The notes under the pieces: model-generated
Told to the model about the DNA's origin: nothing
Seen by the model: only the letters and a program-made list of their open reading frames with translations
Database searches by the model: none
In this document: piece after piece, positions 8,747 through 16,846 of the stretch
How the letters are laid out: each line of letters opens with the position of its first letter
Numbering within the stretch: position 1 is the first letter of the stretch
Assembly: GCA_016710435.1 (NCBI GenBank)
Contig: JADJVV010000001.1
Location: 2,254,501 to 2,318,500 of the forward strand
Reading direction: 5' to 3'
Length of the DNA stretch: 64,000 bases
Origin: Hyphomicrobiales bacterium
GTDB lineage: Bacteria > Pseudomonadota > Alphaproteobacteria > Rhizobiales > Aestuariivirgaceae
Program-made: the position numbers and the translations under genes

Positions 8747-8775
8747 TTGACACTGGACAGGCCTTCCCGTAGTGT
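8747..8775 (+). promoter_or_regulatory. Near-consensus sigma-70 promoter of the GTA cluster
   Basis: A perfect TTGACA (8747-8752), a 17-bp spacer and TAGTGT (8770-8775) lie upstream of the small-terminase start at 8851, implying a leader of about 70 nt. Immediately upstream (about 8712-8742) is an A-rich stretch resembling an UP element. The -35 is unusually good for a high-GC alphaproteobacterium. The same 176-bp gap must also hold the lysR promoter on the other strand. Confidence 0.55.
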
Positions 8776-8850
8776 CCGCTACATCCCCGCAATGGGCGAA
8801 GAGAAAAGGGCCCCCCAACCGGCGCCCGCTCACCATCAAGAGAGGCAGAG

Positions 8851-9459
8851 ATGACCACACACACACCGCCGCCGGGCGATCCGGCCTGGGCGGACATTCG
8901 TGCGCGCTATGAGAAGGGCGAGGAACGGGTGGACGCCATTGCCGCAGACATCGGCATGACGCGGATCACGCTCTCGCTCCGCGCCCTGAAGGAGGGCTGG
9001 GCGCTGCGGAGCAAGCGCAAGGCCAGGAGGGTGGCGAAGTCCCCCGCCGCTGCTCCGCGCAAGGCCGAGACGACACGCGAAACCATCCAGCGCCTCAAGG
9101 ACATGCTGCAACAGCGCGTGACCCAACTGGAGGATGAACTTCGCGAGCTAGGCACGGAAGTGAATGCGCTCAACTCCGAGCGCGGCATCAAGTCGGTCAA
9201 CACCCTGGTGCGGACACTGGAGAAGGTTCTCGACCTTGAACGCAAAGACAAACTCAAGCGCAAACAGGCCCGCGGCGAACACAAGTACTTTGATGACGAA
9301 CAGCGTCGTCAGCTTGCGGCAAAGATTGAACGACTCGAAGCGGAACGGGACGGGGACGTGGCTGTCGAAGATCCTGGACCCGGAGGAAGTGACGGAACTG
9401 AACAACCAGTGGCTCTATTGGGCGAGGCCGGGCCAGCAGCTTCCGCCGCAGGGACATGA
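8851..9459 (+). CDS. GTA small terminase-like protein (g1 position)
   Basis: A 202-residue protein starting at ATG 8851 after AGAGAGGCAGAG. Residues about 12-50 contain a helix-turn-helix-like segment (VDAIAADIGMTRITLSLRAL) that ends in a basic KRKARR patch. Residues about 75-170 are strongly charged and helical, predicted coiled coil. A DNA-binding N-terminus followed by an oligomerising coiled coil is the layout of small terminases, and its place just before the large terminase is where g1 lies in the R. capsulatus GTA. The last ~40 residues overlap the next gene. I assign it from position and architecture; sequence similarity to a named family is not obvious by eye. Confidence 0.6.
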   Translation: MTTHTPPPGDPAWADIRARYEKGEERVDAIAADIGMTRITLSLRALKEGWALRSKRKARRVAKSPAAAPRKAETTRETIQRLKDMLQQRVTQLEDELRELGTEVNALNSERGIKSVNTLVRTLEKVLDLERKDKLKRKQARGEHKYFDDEQRRQLAAKIERLEAERDGDVAVEDPGPGGSDGTEQPVALLGEAGPAASAAGT

Positions 9460-10621
9460 CTTCCGCAACTGGCTGATCCTGGGTGGGCGCGGAGCCGGCA
9501 AGACGCGCGCCGGCGCCGAATGGGTGAAGTTCCTCGCTCTGGGCATATTGGAACCTGTATTCCGCCGCTGTGCCCGCATTGCCATCGTGGCTCCCACCTT
9601 CGACGAGGCGCGCCTTGTGATGATCGAGGGCGCCAGCGGGCTTCTGGCCGTGCACCACGACAAGGAACGGCCGCGTTACGAACCCTCGAAGCGGACCATC
9701 ACCTGGGCCAATGGCTCGGTGGCGCAAATCTTTTCGGCGGAAGAGCCGGACGGGCTGCGTGGACCCCAATTCGACGCCGCCTGGTGCGACGAAGTGGCGA
9801 AGTGGAAGAAGGCCGGTGACGCCTGGATGAATGTGCAGATGGCGCTCCGCCTCGGCGAGGCGCCGCAAGCTGTGATCACCACGACGCCCCGTCCGACGAA
9901 GCTCATCCGTGAGCTGATGAATGACGCCGCAACGGTGGTGACGCGGTCAAAAACCTTGGATAACTGCAACAACCTCGCATCCTCCTTCCTCGCGGACGTG
10001 CTGGCACGCTACGGCAACACCAACCTGGGGCGGCAGGAACTGGACGGCGAGCTGATCGCCGACGATCCCGATGCCCTGTGGACGCGGGCCATGCTTGAAC
10101 AGTCCCGGGTGCGCAAGCTGCCGCAGCTGACGCGGGTGGTGGTGGCAGTTGATCCGCCGGCCACCTCCGGCATGCGGGCCAACGCCTGCGGTATCGTCTG
10201 CGCGGGGTTGGGCGAAGATGGCCGGGCCTATGTGCTGGACGATGCCAGTTGCAAGCGCCTGACCCCGCTGCAATGGGCGGCCCGCGTGGCGGCCCTCTAT
10301 CACCAGCGCGAAGCTGACCGCATCGTCGCCGAGGTGAACCAGGGCGGCGACATGGTACGCGACGTGCTGATGCAGGTGGATGCGACATTGCCCGTGAAGG
10401 CCGTGCATGCCGCCAAGGGCAAGAAGGCGCGGGCCGAACCCGTGGCCGCCCTCTACGAGCAGGGCCGCGTGTCGCATGTCGGCGCTTTTGGCGAACTCGA
10501 AGATGAAATGTGCAGCGTCATCGGTGACGGCGCCTCGCCAGACCGCCTTGACGCCCTCGTCTGGGCACTGACCGAACTGATGCTGCGAAAACCATCGGGA
10601 CCCCGTGTGCGCGCGGTGTGA
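9293..10621 (+). CDS. GTA large terminase (DNA-packaging ATPase/nuclease)
   Basis: The motor that pumps DNA into the head and cuts it. Walker A is GGRGAGKT (about residues 64-71) and Walker B is DAAWCDE (Asp166-Glu167). The RNase H-like nuclease domain begins near VVVAVDPPA, and a late acidic residue occurs in RLDALVWALTE. The motif WLYWARPGQQLPPQ near the N-terminus is typical of GTA terminases (COG5323). The start is uncertain: ATG 9293 gives 442 residues and overlaps g1 by 167 nt, while a TTG at 9326 or a later codon is possible because conserved sequence begins only around LSKILDPEE. It is followed by a 115-bp gap holding a palindromic repeat before the portal gene. Confidence 0.9.
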   Translation: MTNSVVSLRQRLNDSKRNGTGTWLSKILDPEEVTELNNQWLYWARPGQQLPPQGHDFRNWLILGGRGAGKTRAGAEWVKFLALGILEPVFRRCARIAIVAPTFDEARLVMIEGASGLLAVHHDKERPRYEPSKRTITWANGSVAQIFSAEEPDGLRGPQFDAAWCDEVAKWKKAGDAWMNVQMALRLGEAPQAVITTTPRPTKLIRELMNDAATVVTRSKTLDNCNNLASSFLADVLARYGNTNLGRQELDGELIADDPDALWTRAMLEQSRVRKLPQLTRVVVAVDPPATSGMRANACGIVCAGLGEDGRAYVLDDASCKRLTPLQWAARVAALYHQREADRIVAEVNQGGDMVRDVLMQVDATLPVKAVHAAKGKKARAEPVAALYEQGRVSHVGAFGELEDEMCSVIGDGASPDRLDALVWALTELMLRKPSGPRVRAV

Positions 10622-10631
10622 AGTGCCGGGC

Positions 10632-10728
10632 CCTCATGCCGAGGTGCACCACGTCGCTGCCTCGAAACACGAGACACTGAAGAAATCCTTCGAGGCCACG
10701 CGAACCCGCGTGGCACCTCAGGATGAGG
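10632..10728. repeat. Palindromic intergenic repeat (REP/BIME-like) between terminase and portal genes
   Basis: CCTCATGCCGAGGTGC (10632-10647) pairs with GCACCTCAGGATGAGG (10713-10728), 14 of 16 positions, and inside it GCCTCGAA (10659-10666) pairs perfectly with TTCGAGGC (10689-10696). The nested arms would fold into a long two-part hairpin of about 97 nt. The CCTCA...TGAGG ends resemble dispersed palindromic repeats of Rhizobiales genomes. I found no second copy in this window, so its repeat status is inferred from form. Confidence 0.55.
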
Positions 10729-10736
10729 AAGATGAT

Positions 10737-11867
10737 ATGTTCCAGAAACTGAAAAACCTTCTCACCACCAAGTCCTCCGCCACGGCGCCGCTGATCTCGT
10801 TGCACAGTGCGGGGCGGGCACAGTGGACACCGCGCAATTACACGGCGCTGGCGCGGGAGGGGTTTGCCGGCAACGTGGTCGGCTATCGCTGCGTGCGCAT
10901 GATCGCGGAAGCGGCGAGTGCCGTGCCGTTGCTGTTGCAGGTGAACGGTGCAGAAGCTGAATCCCATCCCGTGAAGGCGCTGCTGGCGCGTCCCAATCCG
11001 GCACAGAGCGGTCGTGATCTTCTCGACCAACTCTTCGCCCAACTCATGCTGGCGGGCAATGCCTATGCCGAACTGGTCTTGCTGGATGGTGCACCCCGCG
11101 AAATCTTTGCCCTGCGGCCGGACCGCATGGCGGTGGTTCCGTCGCGCGCTGGTTGGCCCGAGGCCTATGAATACTCCGTGGGTGGATCATCCGTGCGCAT
11201 GCCGCGTGAAAACGTGCTGCACCTCAAGCTCTTCAACCCCGCAGACGACCACTACGGCCAGTCGCCCCTCGAAGCCGCGGCCCGCGCCATCGACACGCAC
11301 AACGCCGCAAGCGCCTGGAACAAGGCCATGCTGGACAATGCGGCGCGCCCCTCCGGTGCGCTGGTCTTTGCTGCCGCCGACGGGCACCTGACGGCGGACC
11401 AATTCGAACGCCTCAAGAGCGAGTTGCAATCCGCCTACCAGGGCGCCGCCAATGCGGGCCGCCCCCTGGTGCTGGAAGGCGGGCTGGACTGGAAAGAGAT
11501 GGGCTTCAGCCCCAAGGACATGGACTTCATCGAATCCAAGAACATGGCTGCGCGCGAAGTTGCACTTGCCTTTGGCGTGCCGCCCATGCTGCTGGGCATT
11601 CCCGGCGACAACACCTACGCCAACTTCGCCGAAGCAAACCGCGTGTTCTGGCGACAGACCATCGTGCCGCTGGTGCTGCGCGTCGCCGATGCGTTGGCGC
11701 TGTGGCTCGAACCCCATGCCGGTGGAAGCCTCGCCCTCGTGCCCGACCTCGACCAGGTTGAGGCTCTCGCGCCTGACCGCGATGCGCTGTGGAAGCGCGT
11801 GAACGATGCAGGCTTCCTGACGGCGAACGAGAAGCGGCAGGCGGTGGGGTATGGTGGAAGCGAATAG
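10737..11867 (+). CDS. GTA portal protein (HK97 family)
   Basis: A 376-residue HK97-type portal, the dodecameric ring through which DNA enters and leaves the capsid. The start at ATG 10737 follows GAGGAAG at good spacing. Family features seen: GYRCVRMIAEAASAVPLLLQ in the first third, LLARPNPAQSGRDLL, the loop FNPADDHYGQSPLEAA, and the C-terminal EVALAFGVPPMLLGIPGDNT followed by NRVFWRQTIVP. Length is normal. The upstream repeat separates it from the terminase gene. The next gene, the protease, follows after 59 bp. Confidence 0.93.
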   Translation: MFQKLKNLLTTKSSATAPLISLHSAGRAQWTPRNYTALAREGFAGNVVGYRCVRMIAEAASAVPLLLQVNGAEAESHPVKALLARPNPAQSGRDLLDQLFAQLMLAGNAYAELVLLDGAPREIFALRPDRMAVVPSRAGWPEAYEYSVGGSSVRMPRENVLHLKLFNPADDHYGQSPLEAAARAIDTHNAASAWNKAMLDNAARPSGALVFAAADGHLTADQFERLKSELQSAYQGAANAGRPLVLEGGLDWKEMGFSPKDMDFIESKNMAAREVALAFGVPPMLLGIPGDNTYANFAEANRVFWRQTIVPLVLRVADALALWLEPHAGGSLALVPDLDQVEALAPDRDALWKRVNDAGFLTANEKRQAVGYGGSE

Positions 11868-11926
11868 CGAATAGACCACCGGCCACTCGCGGCATCCCGA
11901 CAATCTGTACACTGAGGAAAATTTCA

Positions 11927-12433
11927 ATGAAGCCTCTCCAGGCGCTCTCCAGTCATGGCGTTTTTGCTGGTTATGCCAGCTTGTTCGGCAGGCGGGATGG
12001 GCAGGGCGATATCGTGATGCCCGGTGCCTTTTCCGACTCCCTGCGGAAGCGAAGTGCTGCTGGCGTGCGCATGCTCTTCCAGCATGATCCCGCCGAACCC
12101 GTGGGCACCTGGCTGGAGATCCGCGAGACGCCGCGCGGGCTCTACGTGCTGGGCCGCCTCGACCGCAATGTGCAGCGTGGGCGGGAACTGCTTTCGCTGC
12201 TGGAATCCGGCGGCATCGATGGGCTGTCGATCGGCTTCCGCACCGTTGCGGCGAAGACCGACCGCATCATCAAGGCGCGCCGCCTGCTCAATGTCGATCT
12301 CTGGGAAATCTCGCTCGTCACCTTCCCCATGCTGGAAGGCGCGCGGGTGAGCAACGTGAAGTCTGCAAGCCGGGCCTTGGCGGACTCTCTTTTCGCAAAG
12401 GGCCCTCATTCAAAACAACATGGAGTGACGTGA
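11927..12433 (+). CDS. GTA prohead maturation protease (HK97 gp4 family)
   Basis: A 168-residue serine protease that processes the capsid precursor during head assembly. The start is ATG 11927, with GAGGA upstream. Typical features are GYASLFGRRDGQGDIVMPGA near the N-terminus, the catalytic His53 in LFQHDP and Ser101 in GLSIGF. LWEISLVTFPMLEGA closes the conserved domain. Its TGA is followed immediately by the capsid ATG at 12434, so the two are translationally linked, as expected for enzyme and substrate. Confidence 0.92.
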   Translation: MKPLQALSSHGVFAGYASLFGRRDGQGDIVMPGAFSDSLRKRSAAGVRMLFQHDPAEPVGTWLEIRETPRGLYVLGRLDRNVQRGRELLSLLESGGIDGLSIGFRTVAAKTDRIIKARRLLNVDLWEISLVTFPMLEGARVSNVKSASRALADSLFAKGPHSKQHGVT

Positions 12434-13642
12434 ATGGAATTCGCAACACCGCTTGAGACAAAGGTCGCCGGCGGCGCATCGCAGGACGATGTGCTGGTGG
12501 CCTTTGAAGCCTTCAAGGACGCCAATGATGAACGCCTGGCGCAGATCGAAAAGCGCATGAGTGCCGACGTGGTAACGGCCGAGAAGGTTGACCGCATCAG
12601 CCGCGCCATCGACGAACTGGCACTGAAGGCGAGGCGCCCGCAGCTTGCGGGCGAGACAAAGGCCGAGCCGTCCGAGCACAAGCGTGCTTTCGAAGGCTAT
12701 GTGCGCAAGGGCGAGACGCAGGGCCTGTTCGACATCGAGCAGAAGTCCATGTCGATTGCGTCCAACCCGGACGGCGGCTACCTCGTGCCCACCGAGACGG
12801 AAACGGAGATCGGCCGCCTTCTCTCGCGCGCCTCGCCGATGCGCCAGATCGCCGACGTGCGCCAGGTGTCGTCCTCGGTCTACAAGAAGCCATTTGCAAC
12901 TGTGGGCGCCGCTTCGGGTTGGGTTGGCGAAACTGCCGTGCGCCCCGAAACCGCGGCCAACACGCTGGCTGAATTGCAGTTCCCCGCCATGGAACTCTAC
13001 GCCATGCCGGCGGCCACGCAGGCGCTGCTCGACGACAATGCCGTGAACCTCGACCAGTGGATTGCGCAGGAGGTGGAGACGGTCTTCGCCGAACAGGAGT
13101 CCGATGCCTTCGTCAACGGCAACGGCACCAACAAGCCCAAGGGCTTCATGGCGTACACCTTCTTGGCCAATGCCGCGTGGACCTGGGGCAACGTCGGCTA
13201 CATCGCAACGGGTGTGGCCGGTGGCTTCGCCGCCACCAATCCGAGCGACAAGTTGGTCGACGTGATCTTCGCGCTGAAGGCGGGCTACCGCCAGAACGGC
13301 ACCTGGATCATGAACCGCGCCACGCAGGCGGCAATCCGCAAGTTCAAGGACAGCGCCGGCAACTACCTCTGGCAGCCGGCCGCGACGGCTGACGGCAACG
13401 CCACGCTGATGAATTTCCGCGTGATGGAAAGCGAATACATGCCTGACATCGGCACCGACACGCATGCGCTGTCGTTTGGCGATTTCAAGCGCGGCTACCT
13501 GATCGTTGACCGCGTGGGCGTGCGCCTGCTTCGCGATCCCTATTCCTCCAAGCCCTATGTGCTGTTCTACACCACGAAGCGCGTGGGCGGCGGCATCCAG
13601 AACTTCGAGGCGATCAAGACGCTGAAGTTCGGCGTCTCGTAA
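12434..13642 (+). CDS. GTA major capsid protein (HK97 fold)
   Basis: A 402-residue HK97-type capsid protein. The first ~100 residues (coiled, charged, EKRMSADVVTAEKVDRISRA) correspond to the delta/scaffold domain that the protease removes. The mature part begins near the segment with KSMSIASNPDGGYLVPTETE. GAASGWVGETAVRPET, the segment with NGNGTNKPKGFMAY, and the C-terminal RDPYSSKPYVLFYTTKRVGG are characteristic of the family. The frame starts directly at the protease stop codon. Length is usual for GTA capsids. Confidence 0.95.
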   Translation: MEFATPLETKVAGGASQDDVLVAFEAFKDANDERLAQIEKRMSADVVTAEKVDRISRAIDELALKARRPQLAGETKAEPSEHKRAFEGYVRKGETQGLFDIEQKSMSIASNPDGGYLVPTETETEIGRLLSRASPMRQIADVRQVSSSVYKKPFATVGAASGWVGETAVRPETAANTLAELQFPAMELYAMPAATQALLDDNAVNLDQWIAQEVETVFAEQESDAFVNGNGTNKPKGFMAYTFLANAAWTWGNVGYIATGVAGGFAATNPSDKLVDVIFALKAGYRQNGTWIMNRATQAAIRKFKDSAGNYLWQPAATADGNATLMNFRVMESEYMPDIGTDTHALSFGDFKRGYLIVDRVGVRLLRDPYSSKPYVLFYTTKRVGGGIQNFEAIKTLKFGVS

Positions 13643-13755
13643 TCGAGTGAAGAGCGAGTGGGAAATGGCCTGTGGCGGACGGGGGAGAACCCCACGCGCC
13701 ATTCGCCATTTTCTGCTCCCGCCTCGCCCGCTGCTTCATTTCCTGCGAGTCATTC

Positions 13756-14322
13756 ATGTCCCTCATTCTCACCACGCCCCCGGCGGCAGAACCCGTTTCA
13801 CTGGCCGAGGCGAAGGCGCATCTGCGTGTGACCCATGCGGATGATGACGCCTATATCTCCCGCCTCATTGCCGCCGCGCGCCGCACCGTTGAACTGGCGT
13901 CCGGCCTGCGGCTTGTGTCGCAAGGCTGGTCGCTCTTCGCCGAGCGCTGGCCCGATACGCCAATGCTGTCGTTGCAACTGGCACCGGTATCGTCGATCAC
14001 CGACATCATCACCTATGGTGAAGATGACACAGCGGCGACGGTCGATCCGGCGCACTATTATCTGGATGCTGTCTCACGCCCCGGCCGTGCCGTTCTCCGC
14101 GATGGCCGCACGCCGCCGCGGGGTGGCCGTGCCGTCAACGCGATTGAAGTGCGCTTCAGTGCAGGCTTCGGTACCGCGGCTGCGGTGCCGGAGGAATTGC
14201 GCCAGGCCGTGCTGATGACAGTGGCGCACTGGTTCGATCACCGTGGGGATGGCGAGGGCGGCGTATTGCCCCTGGCTGCCAGCGAATTGATCAGTTCCCA
14301 GCGCATCGTGAGGCTGACATGA
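13756..14322 (+). CDS. GTA head-tail connector/adaptor (gp6-like)
   Basis: A 188-residue protein of the phage gp6-like head-tail connector family. The N-terminus LTTPPAAEPVSLAEAKAHLR and the helix HADDDAYISRLIAAARRTVE are the family signature; it forms the ring beneath the portal. The start is ATG 13756; the frame upstream is out of character. The 113-bp gap after the capsid gene holds no further gene. Its last codons overlap the next gene by 4 nt (ATGA at 14319-14322). In the R. capsulatus cluster a stopper gene (g7) would follow, and here there is no room for it. Confidence 0.9.
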   Translation: MSLILTTPPAAEPVSLAEAKAHLRVTHADDDAYISRLIAAARRTVELASGLRLVSQGWSLFAERWPDTPMLSLQLAPVSSITDIITYGEDDTAATVDPAHYYLDAVSRPGRAVLRDGRTPPRGGRAVNAIEVRFSAGFGTAAAVPEELRQAVLMTVAHWFDHRGDGEGGVLPLAASELISSQRIVRLT

Positions 14323-14723
14323 ACGCGGCCCTCAGCCTGCAACAGGCCATGCGCGCCGCACTTCTGGCGGACGGCGCGCTCACCACGCTGCTTGGCGGTG
14401 CCCATGTCTATGATGAGGCCCCGCGTGGTGCAAAGGCTCCGCTGCTGGTCTTCGAAAACATCGAGACGCGCGACTGGAGCACCTCGGACGCCAAGGCGCA
14501 TGAGCATTTCGTTCAGTTACAGGTGGCGACCGGCGAGCGCGGACGCGCCCAGGCGCAGGCGATCTGTGACCGCATCGAAGCAGTGCTGGACAATGCCGCG
14601 TTGACACTCACGGGCCACAGCCTCGTCAACCTCCGCCTCGTCTTCTGGAGTGTTGCACGCAACCGCAGTGAACAGACCTTCGGCGCGACCCTCCGGTTCC
14701 GCGCCGCTACCGAACCCAACTGA
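14319..14723 (+). CDS. GTA tail terminator protein (DUF3168, g8)
   Basis: A 134-residue DUF3168 protein, the family that caps the tail tube at the head-proximal end (g8 in the R. capsulatus GTA). The N-terminal LQQAMRAALLADGALTTLLG, the central PLLVFENIETRDWST and the C-terminal EQTFGATLRFRAATE are typical. It starts within the connector gene (ATGA overlap) and ends 10 bp before the tail tube gene. Assignment is firm from both sequence type and order. Confidence 0.88.
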   Translation: MNAALSLQQAMRAALLADGALTTLLGGAHVYDEAPRGAKAPLLVFENIETRDWSTSDAKAHEHFVQLQVATGERGRAQAQAICDRIEAVLDNAALTLTGHSLVNLRLVFWSVARNRSEQTFGATLRFRAATEPN

Positions 14724-14733
14724 GGACATTCCC

Positions 14734-15141
14734 ATGACTGCACAGAAAGGCCGTGACCTTCTCCTGAAGGTGCACAACGGCACGGCGTATGAAACCGTCG
14801 CAGGATTGCGTGCCACCACGCTCTCTTTCAATGCCGAAAACGTTGACGCCACGTCGCAGGACAGCGCCGGTGCGTGGCGGGAGTTGCTGGCAGGTGCGGG
14901 GCTGCGCTCTGCCACCATCCGCGGGCAGGGCATCTTCAAGGATGCGGCGAGCGATGCGACGGTGCGTGGCATCTTCTTCGCGGGGTCGATTGTGTCCTGG
15001 CAGATCACCATTCCGGATTTCGGTGTCGTGACAGGTCCGTTCCAGGTGGTGTCGCTCGACTATTCCGGCCGCCACGACGGCGAGGTGAGCTTCGAACTCT
15101 CGCTCGCCTCGGCCGGTGCCCTCAGCTTCGCGGTGATCTGA
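14734..15141 (+). CDS. GTA major tail tube protein (TP901-1 family, g9)
   Basis: A 135-residue tail tube protein. MTAQKGRDLLLKVHNGTAYE at the start, the VDATSQDSAGAWRELL segment and a C-terminal beta-rich DYSGRHDGEVSFELSLASAG are hallmarks of the TP901-1 major tail protein family, which polymerises into the DNA-conducting tube. ATG 14734 follows TGAGGACATT. Its stop overlaps the next start as TGATG (15139-15143). Confidence 0.92.
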   Translation: MTAQKGRDLLLKVHNGTAYETVAGLRATTLSFNAENVDATSQDSAGAWRELLAGAGLRSATIRGQGIFKDAASDATVRGIFFAGSIVSWQITIPDFGVVTGPFQVVSLDYSGRHDGEVSFELSLASAGALSFAVI

Positions 15142-15473
15142 TGGCGAACAGGCACCGTGGTGAAATCGAAGCGGAGCTGGGCGGCAGAACCTACACACTC
15201 TGCCTCACGCTTGGCGCACTCGCCGAAATCGAGAACGCCTATGGCGGGGATGACCTCCTTGCCATCGCCGAACGCTTCGAACAGGGACGCATCCGCGCCA
15301 GCGATGCAATCCGCGTGATCGGCGCAGGCCTGCGTGGTGCTGGAAATGCGGTGAGCGATGCCGAGCTCGCCTCTCTGCAGGTGCAGGGTGGTGCGGCGGG
15401 ATACCTGCGCATTGTCGCCGACCTGCTGAAGGCAACCTTCGCGGTGGAGGACCAATCGCCAAAAAATCCATGA
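15141..15473 (+). CDS. GTA gp10 family tail protein
   Basis: A 110-residue protein of the gene-transfer-agent gp10 family (GTA_gp10), placed between the tail tube and tail assembly chaperone genes, where tail chaperone-type proteins are coded in phages. The motif RHRGEIEAELGGRTYTLCLT with LGALAEIENAYG is characteristic. The start is ATG 15141, sharing one base with the previous stop; the end overlaps the next gene by 4 nt. Function is likely tail assembly, from position and family. Confidence 0.88.
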   Translation: MANRHRGEIEAELGGRTYTLCLTLGALAEIENAYGGDDLLAIAERFEQGRIRASDAIRVIGAGLRGAGNAVSDAELASLQVQGGAAGYLRIVADLLKATFAVEDQSPKNP

Positions 15474-15667
15474 GCGCTGCCGGAGACCGCTTTCCCTGGC
15501 AGCGCCTGATGACCTGGGGCCTGCGCGACCTGCGCCTGAGCCCTGCCGAATTCTGGCGCAGCACCTTGCGGGAACTCGTGACCGACACGCGTTCCCCTCC
15601 CGCGCAAGGGCTGCGCCAGAGCCTGAACGACATGATGGCCAGATGGCCGGATGAGACACCCACATGA
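15470..15667 (+). CDS. GTA tail assembly chaperone (rcc01693-type, g10.1)
   Basis: A 65-residue protein of the short phage tail assembly chaperone family found just before GTA tape-measure genes. It shows FPWQRLMTWGLRDLRLSPAE and ends with LNDMMARWPDETPT, both typical. It overlaps g10 by 4 nt and the tape measure by 4 nt, so the three are probably translated in a coupled way. By analogy with phage chaperone pairs it keeps the tape measure soluble until tube assembly. Confidence 0.85.
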   Translation: MSAAGDRFPWQRLMTWGLRDLRLSPAEFWRSTLRELVTDTRSPPAQGLRQSLNDMMARWPDETPT

Positions 15668-16218
15668 CACCAGAAACCACCGATGCATTGAGCTCGCGCG
15701 TGTCCGAATTGCGCGGCGAGATGCAGGATCTCTCACGCCTGGCCGACATGTTCGGAACACGGCTTGTGACGTCGCTGGCGAGTGCCGTGATCCATGGCCG
15801 CAGCCTGTCCGACACCTTCCGCGGGCTTGCGATGTCTCTGGCAAACCAGGCCCTGAGCCAGGCCCTGCGCCCCCTCGGAAATCTTGTGGGCAACTTGCTG
15901 GGCAATGTCTTTGCGAATGCAAACGGCAATGCCTTTTCGGCGGGGCAGGTCGTGCCCTTTGCGGCGGGCGGCATCGTGAACTCACCCTTGCTGTTTCCCA
16001 TGCGCGGCGGCACCGGCCTGATGGGCGAGGCGGGGCCAGAGGCGATCATGCCGCTGGCGCGCGGGCCCGATGGCCGCTTGGGCGTGCGTGGCGCAGGAGG
16101 CGGGCACAGCGTTACCATCAACATCACCACGCCCGATATCCAGTCTTTCCGCCAGTCGCAGAACCAGATTGCCGCGCAGATGGGCCGTGCCCTGTCGCGT
16201 GGCCAGAGGAACGCCTGA
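15664..16218 (+). CDS. GTA tail tape measure protein (short form, g11)
   Basis: A 184-residue tape measure. After an N-terminal helical region come a hydrophobic run (LGNLVGNLLGNVFANANGNA), the glycine-rich FAAGGIVNSPLLFPMRGGTG and GLMGEAGPEAIMPLARG, a motif common to the C-termini of tape-measure proteins. Ordinary phage tape measures run 600-1500 residues; the small size fits a GTA with a short tail. It overlaps the chaperone gene and is followed one base later by the DUF2460 gene. Confidence 0.9.
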   Translation: MTPETTDALSSRVSELRGEMQDLSRLADMFGTRLVTSLASAVIHGRSLSDTFRGLAMSLANQALSQALRPLGNLVGNLLGNVFANANGNAFSAGQVVPFAAGGIVNSPLLFPMRGGTGLMGEAGPEAIMPLARGPDGRLGVRGAGGGHSVTINITTPDIQSFRQSQNQIAAQMGRALSRGQRNA

Positions 16219-16219
16219 C

Positions 16220-16846
16220 ATGTTCGACGACGTACGTTTCCCAACGGCAATCGCGCGTGGCGCAACCGGCGGACCGGAGCGCCGCACCGATGTCGTGACC
16301 ACGGCATCCGGGCGGGAAGAACGGAACAGCCGCTGGGCGCAATCGCGCCGGCGCTACAATGTGGGGTTTGGCGTGAAGACGCTGGCCGATATTCATGCCG
16401 TGGTGAGCTTCTTTGAGGAACGCCGCGGACGCCTCCACGCCTTCCGCTTCAGGGACGCCGCCGACTGGACCTCCGGCGCACCTGGCGCCACCCCGGCAGC
16501 GACCGATCAGCTTCTGGGAACGAGTGATGGCACCACGGCCACATTCCAACTCGTCAAACGCTACGGCAGCGGCATGCGCGCCTACGCCCGGACAATCACC
16601 GCGCCGGTTCCGGGGAGTGTGGTGGTTGCGGTGAACGGCGTGGCGACGATGTTCTTCACGCTCGACGCAGCAACAGGGCGCATCAGCTTCACTACTGGCC
16701 ACGTTCCTGCCGCAGGTGCCAGCGTGACGGCGGGGTTCCAGTTCGATGTTCCCGTGCGGTTCGACACGGACCAGATCAGCATCAACCTCTCGCATTTCGA
16801 AGCGGGCGAGATTCCCGATATTCCCCTCATCGAGGTGCTGCCATGA
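16220..16846 (+). CDS. GTA distal tail protein (DUF2460, g12)
   Basis: A 208-residue DUF2460 protein, the distal-tail ring joining tube to baseplate in the R. capsulatus GTA. MFDDVRFPTAIARGATGGPE at the start, RRYNVGFGVKTLADIHAVVS, FRFRDAADWTS, and an end reading EAGEIPDIPLIEVLP are all family features. ATG 16220 lies two bases after the tape-measure stop. It overlaps the next gene by 4 nt. Confidence 0.92.
   Translation: MFDDVRFPTAIARGATGGPERRTDVVTTASGREERNSRWAQSRRRYNVGFGVKTLADIHAVVSFFEERRGRLHAFRFRDAADWTSGAPGATPAATDQLLGTSDGTTATFQLVKRYGSGMRAYARTITAPVPGSVVVAVNGVATMFFTLDAATGRISFTTGHVPAAGASVTAGFQFDVPVRFDTDQISINLSHFEAGEIPDIPLIEVLP

Noticed and set aside
13643..13755. A possible extra small gene between capsid and connector
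   Set aside because: The only open frame is the upstream extension of the connector frame and shows no independent start or conserved sequence.
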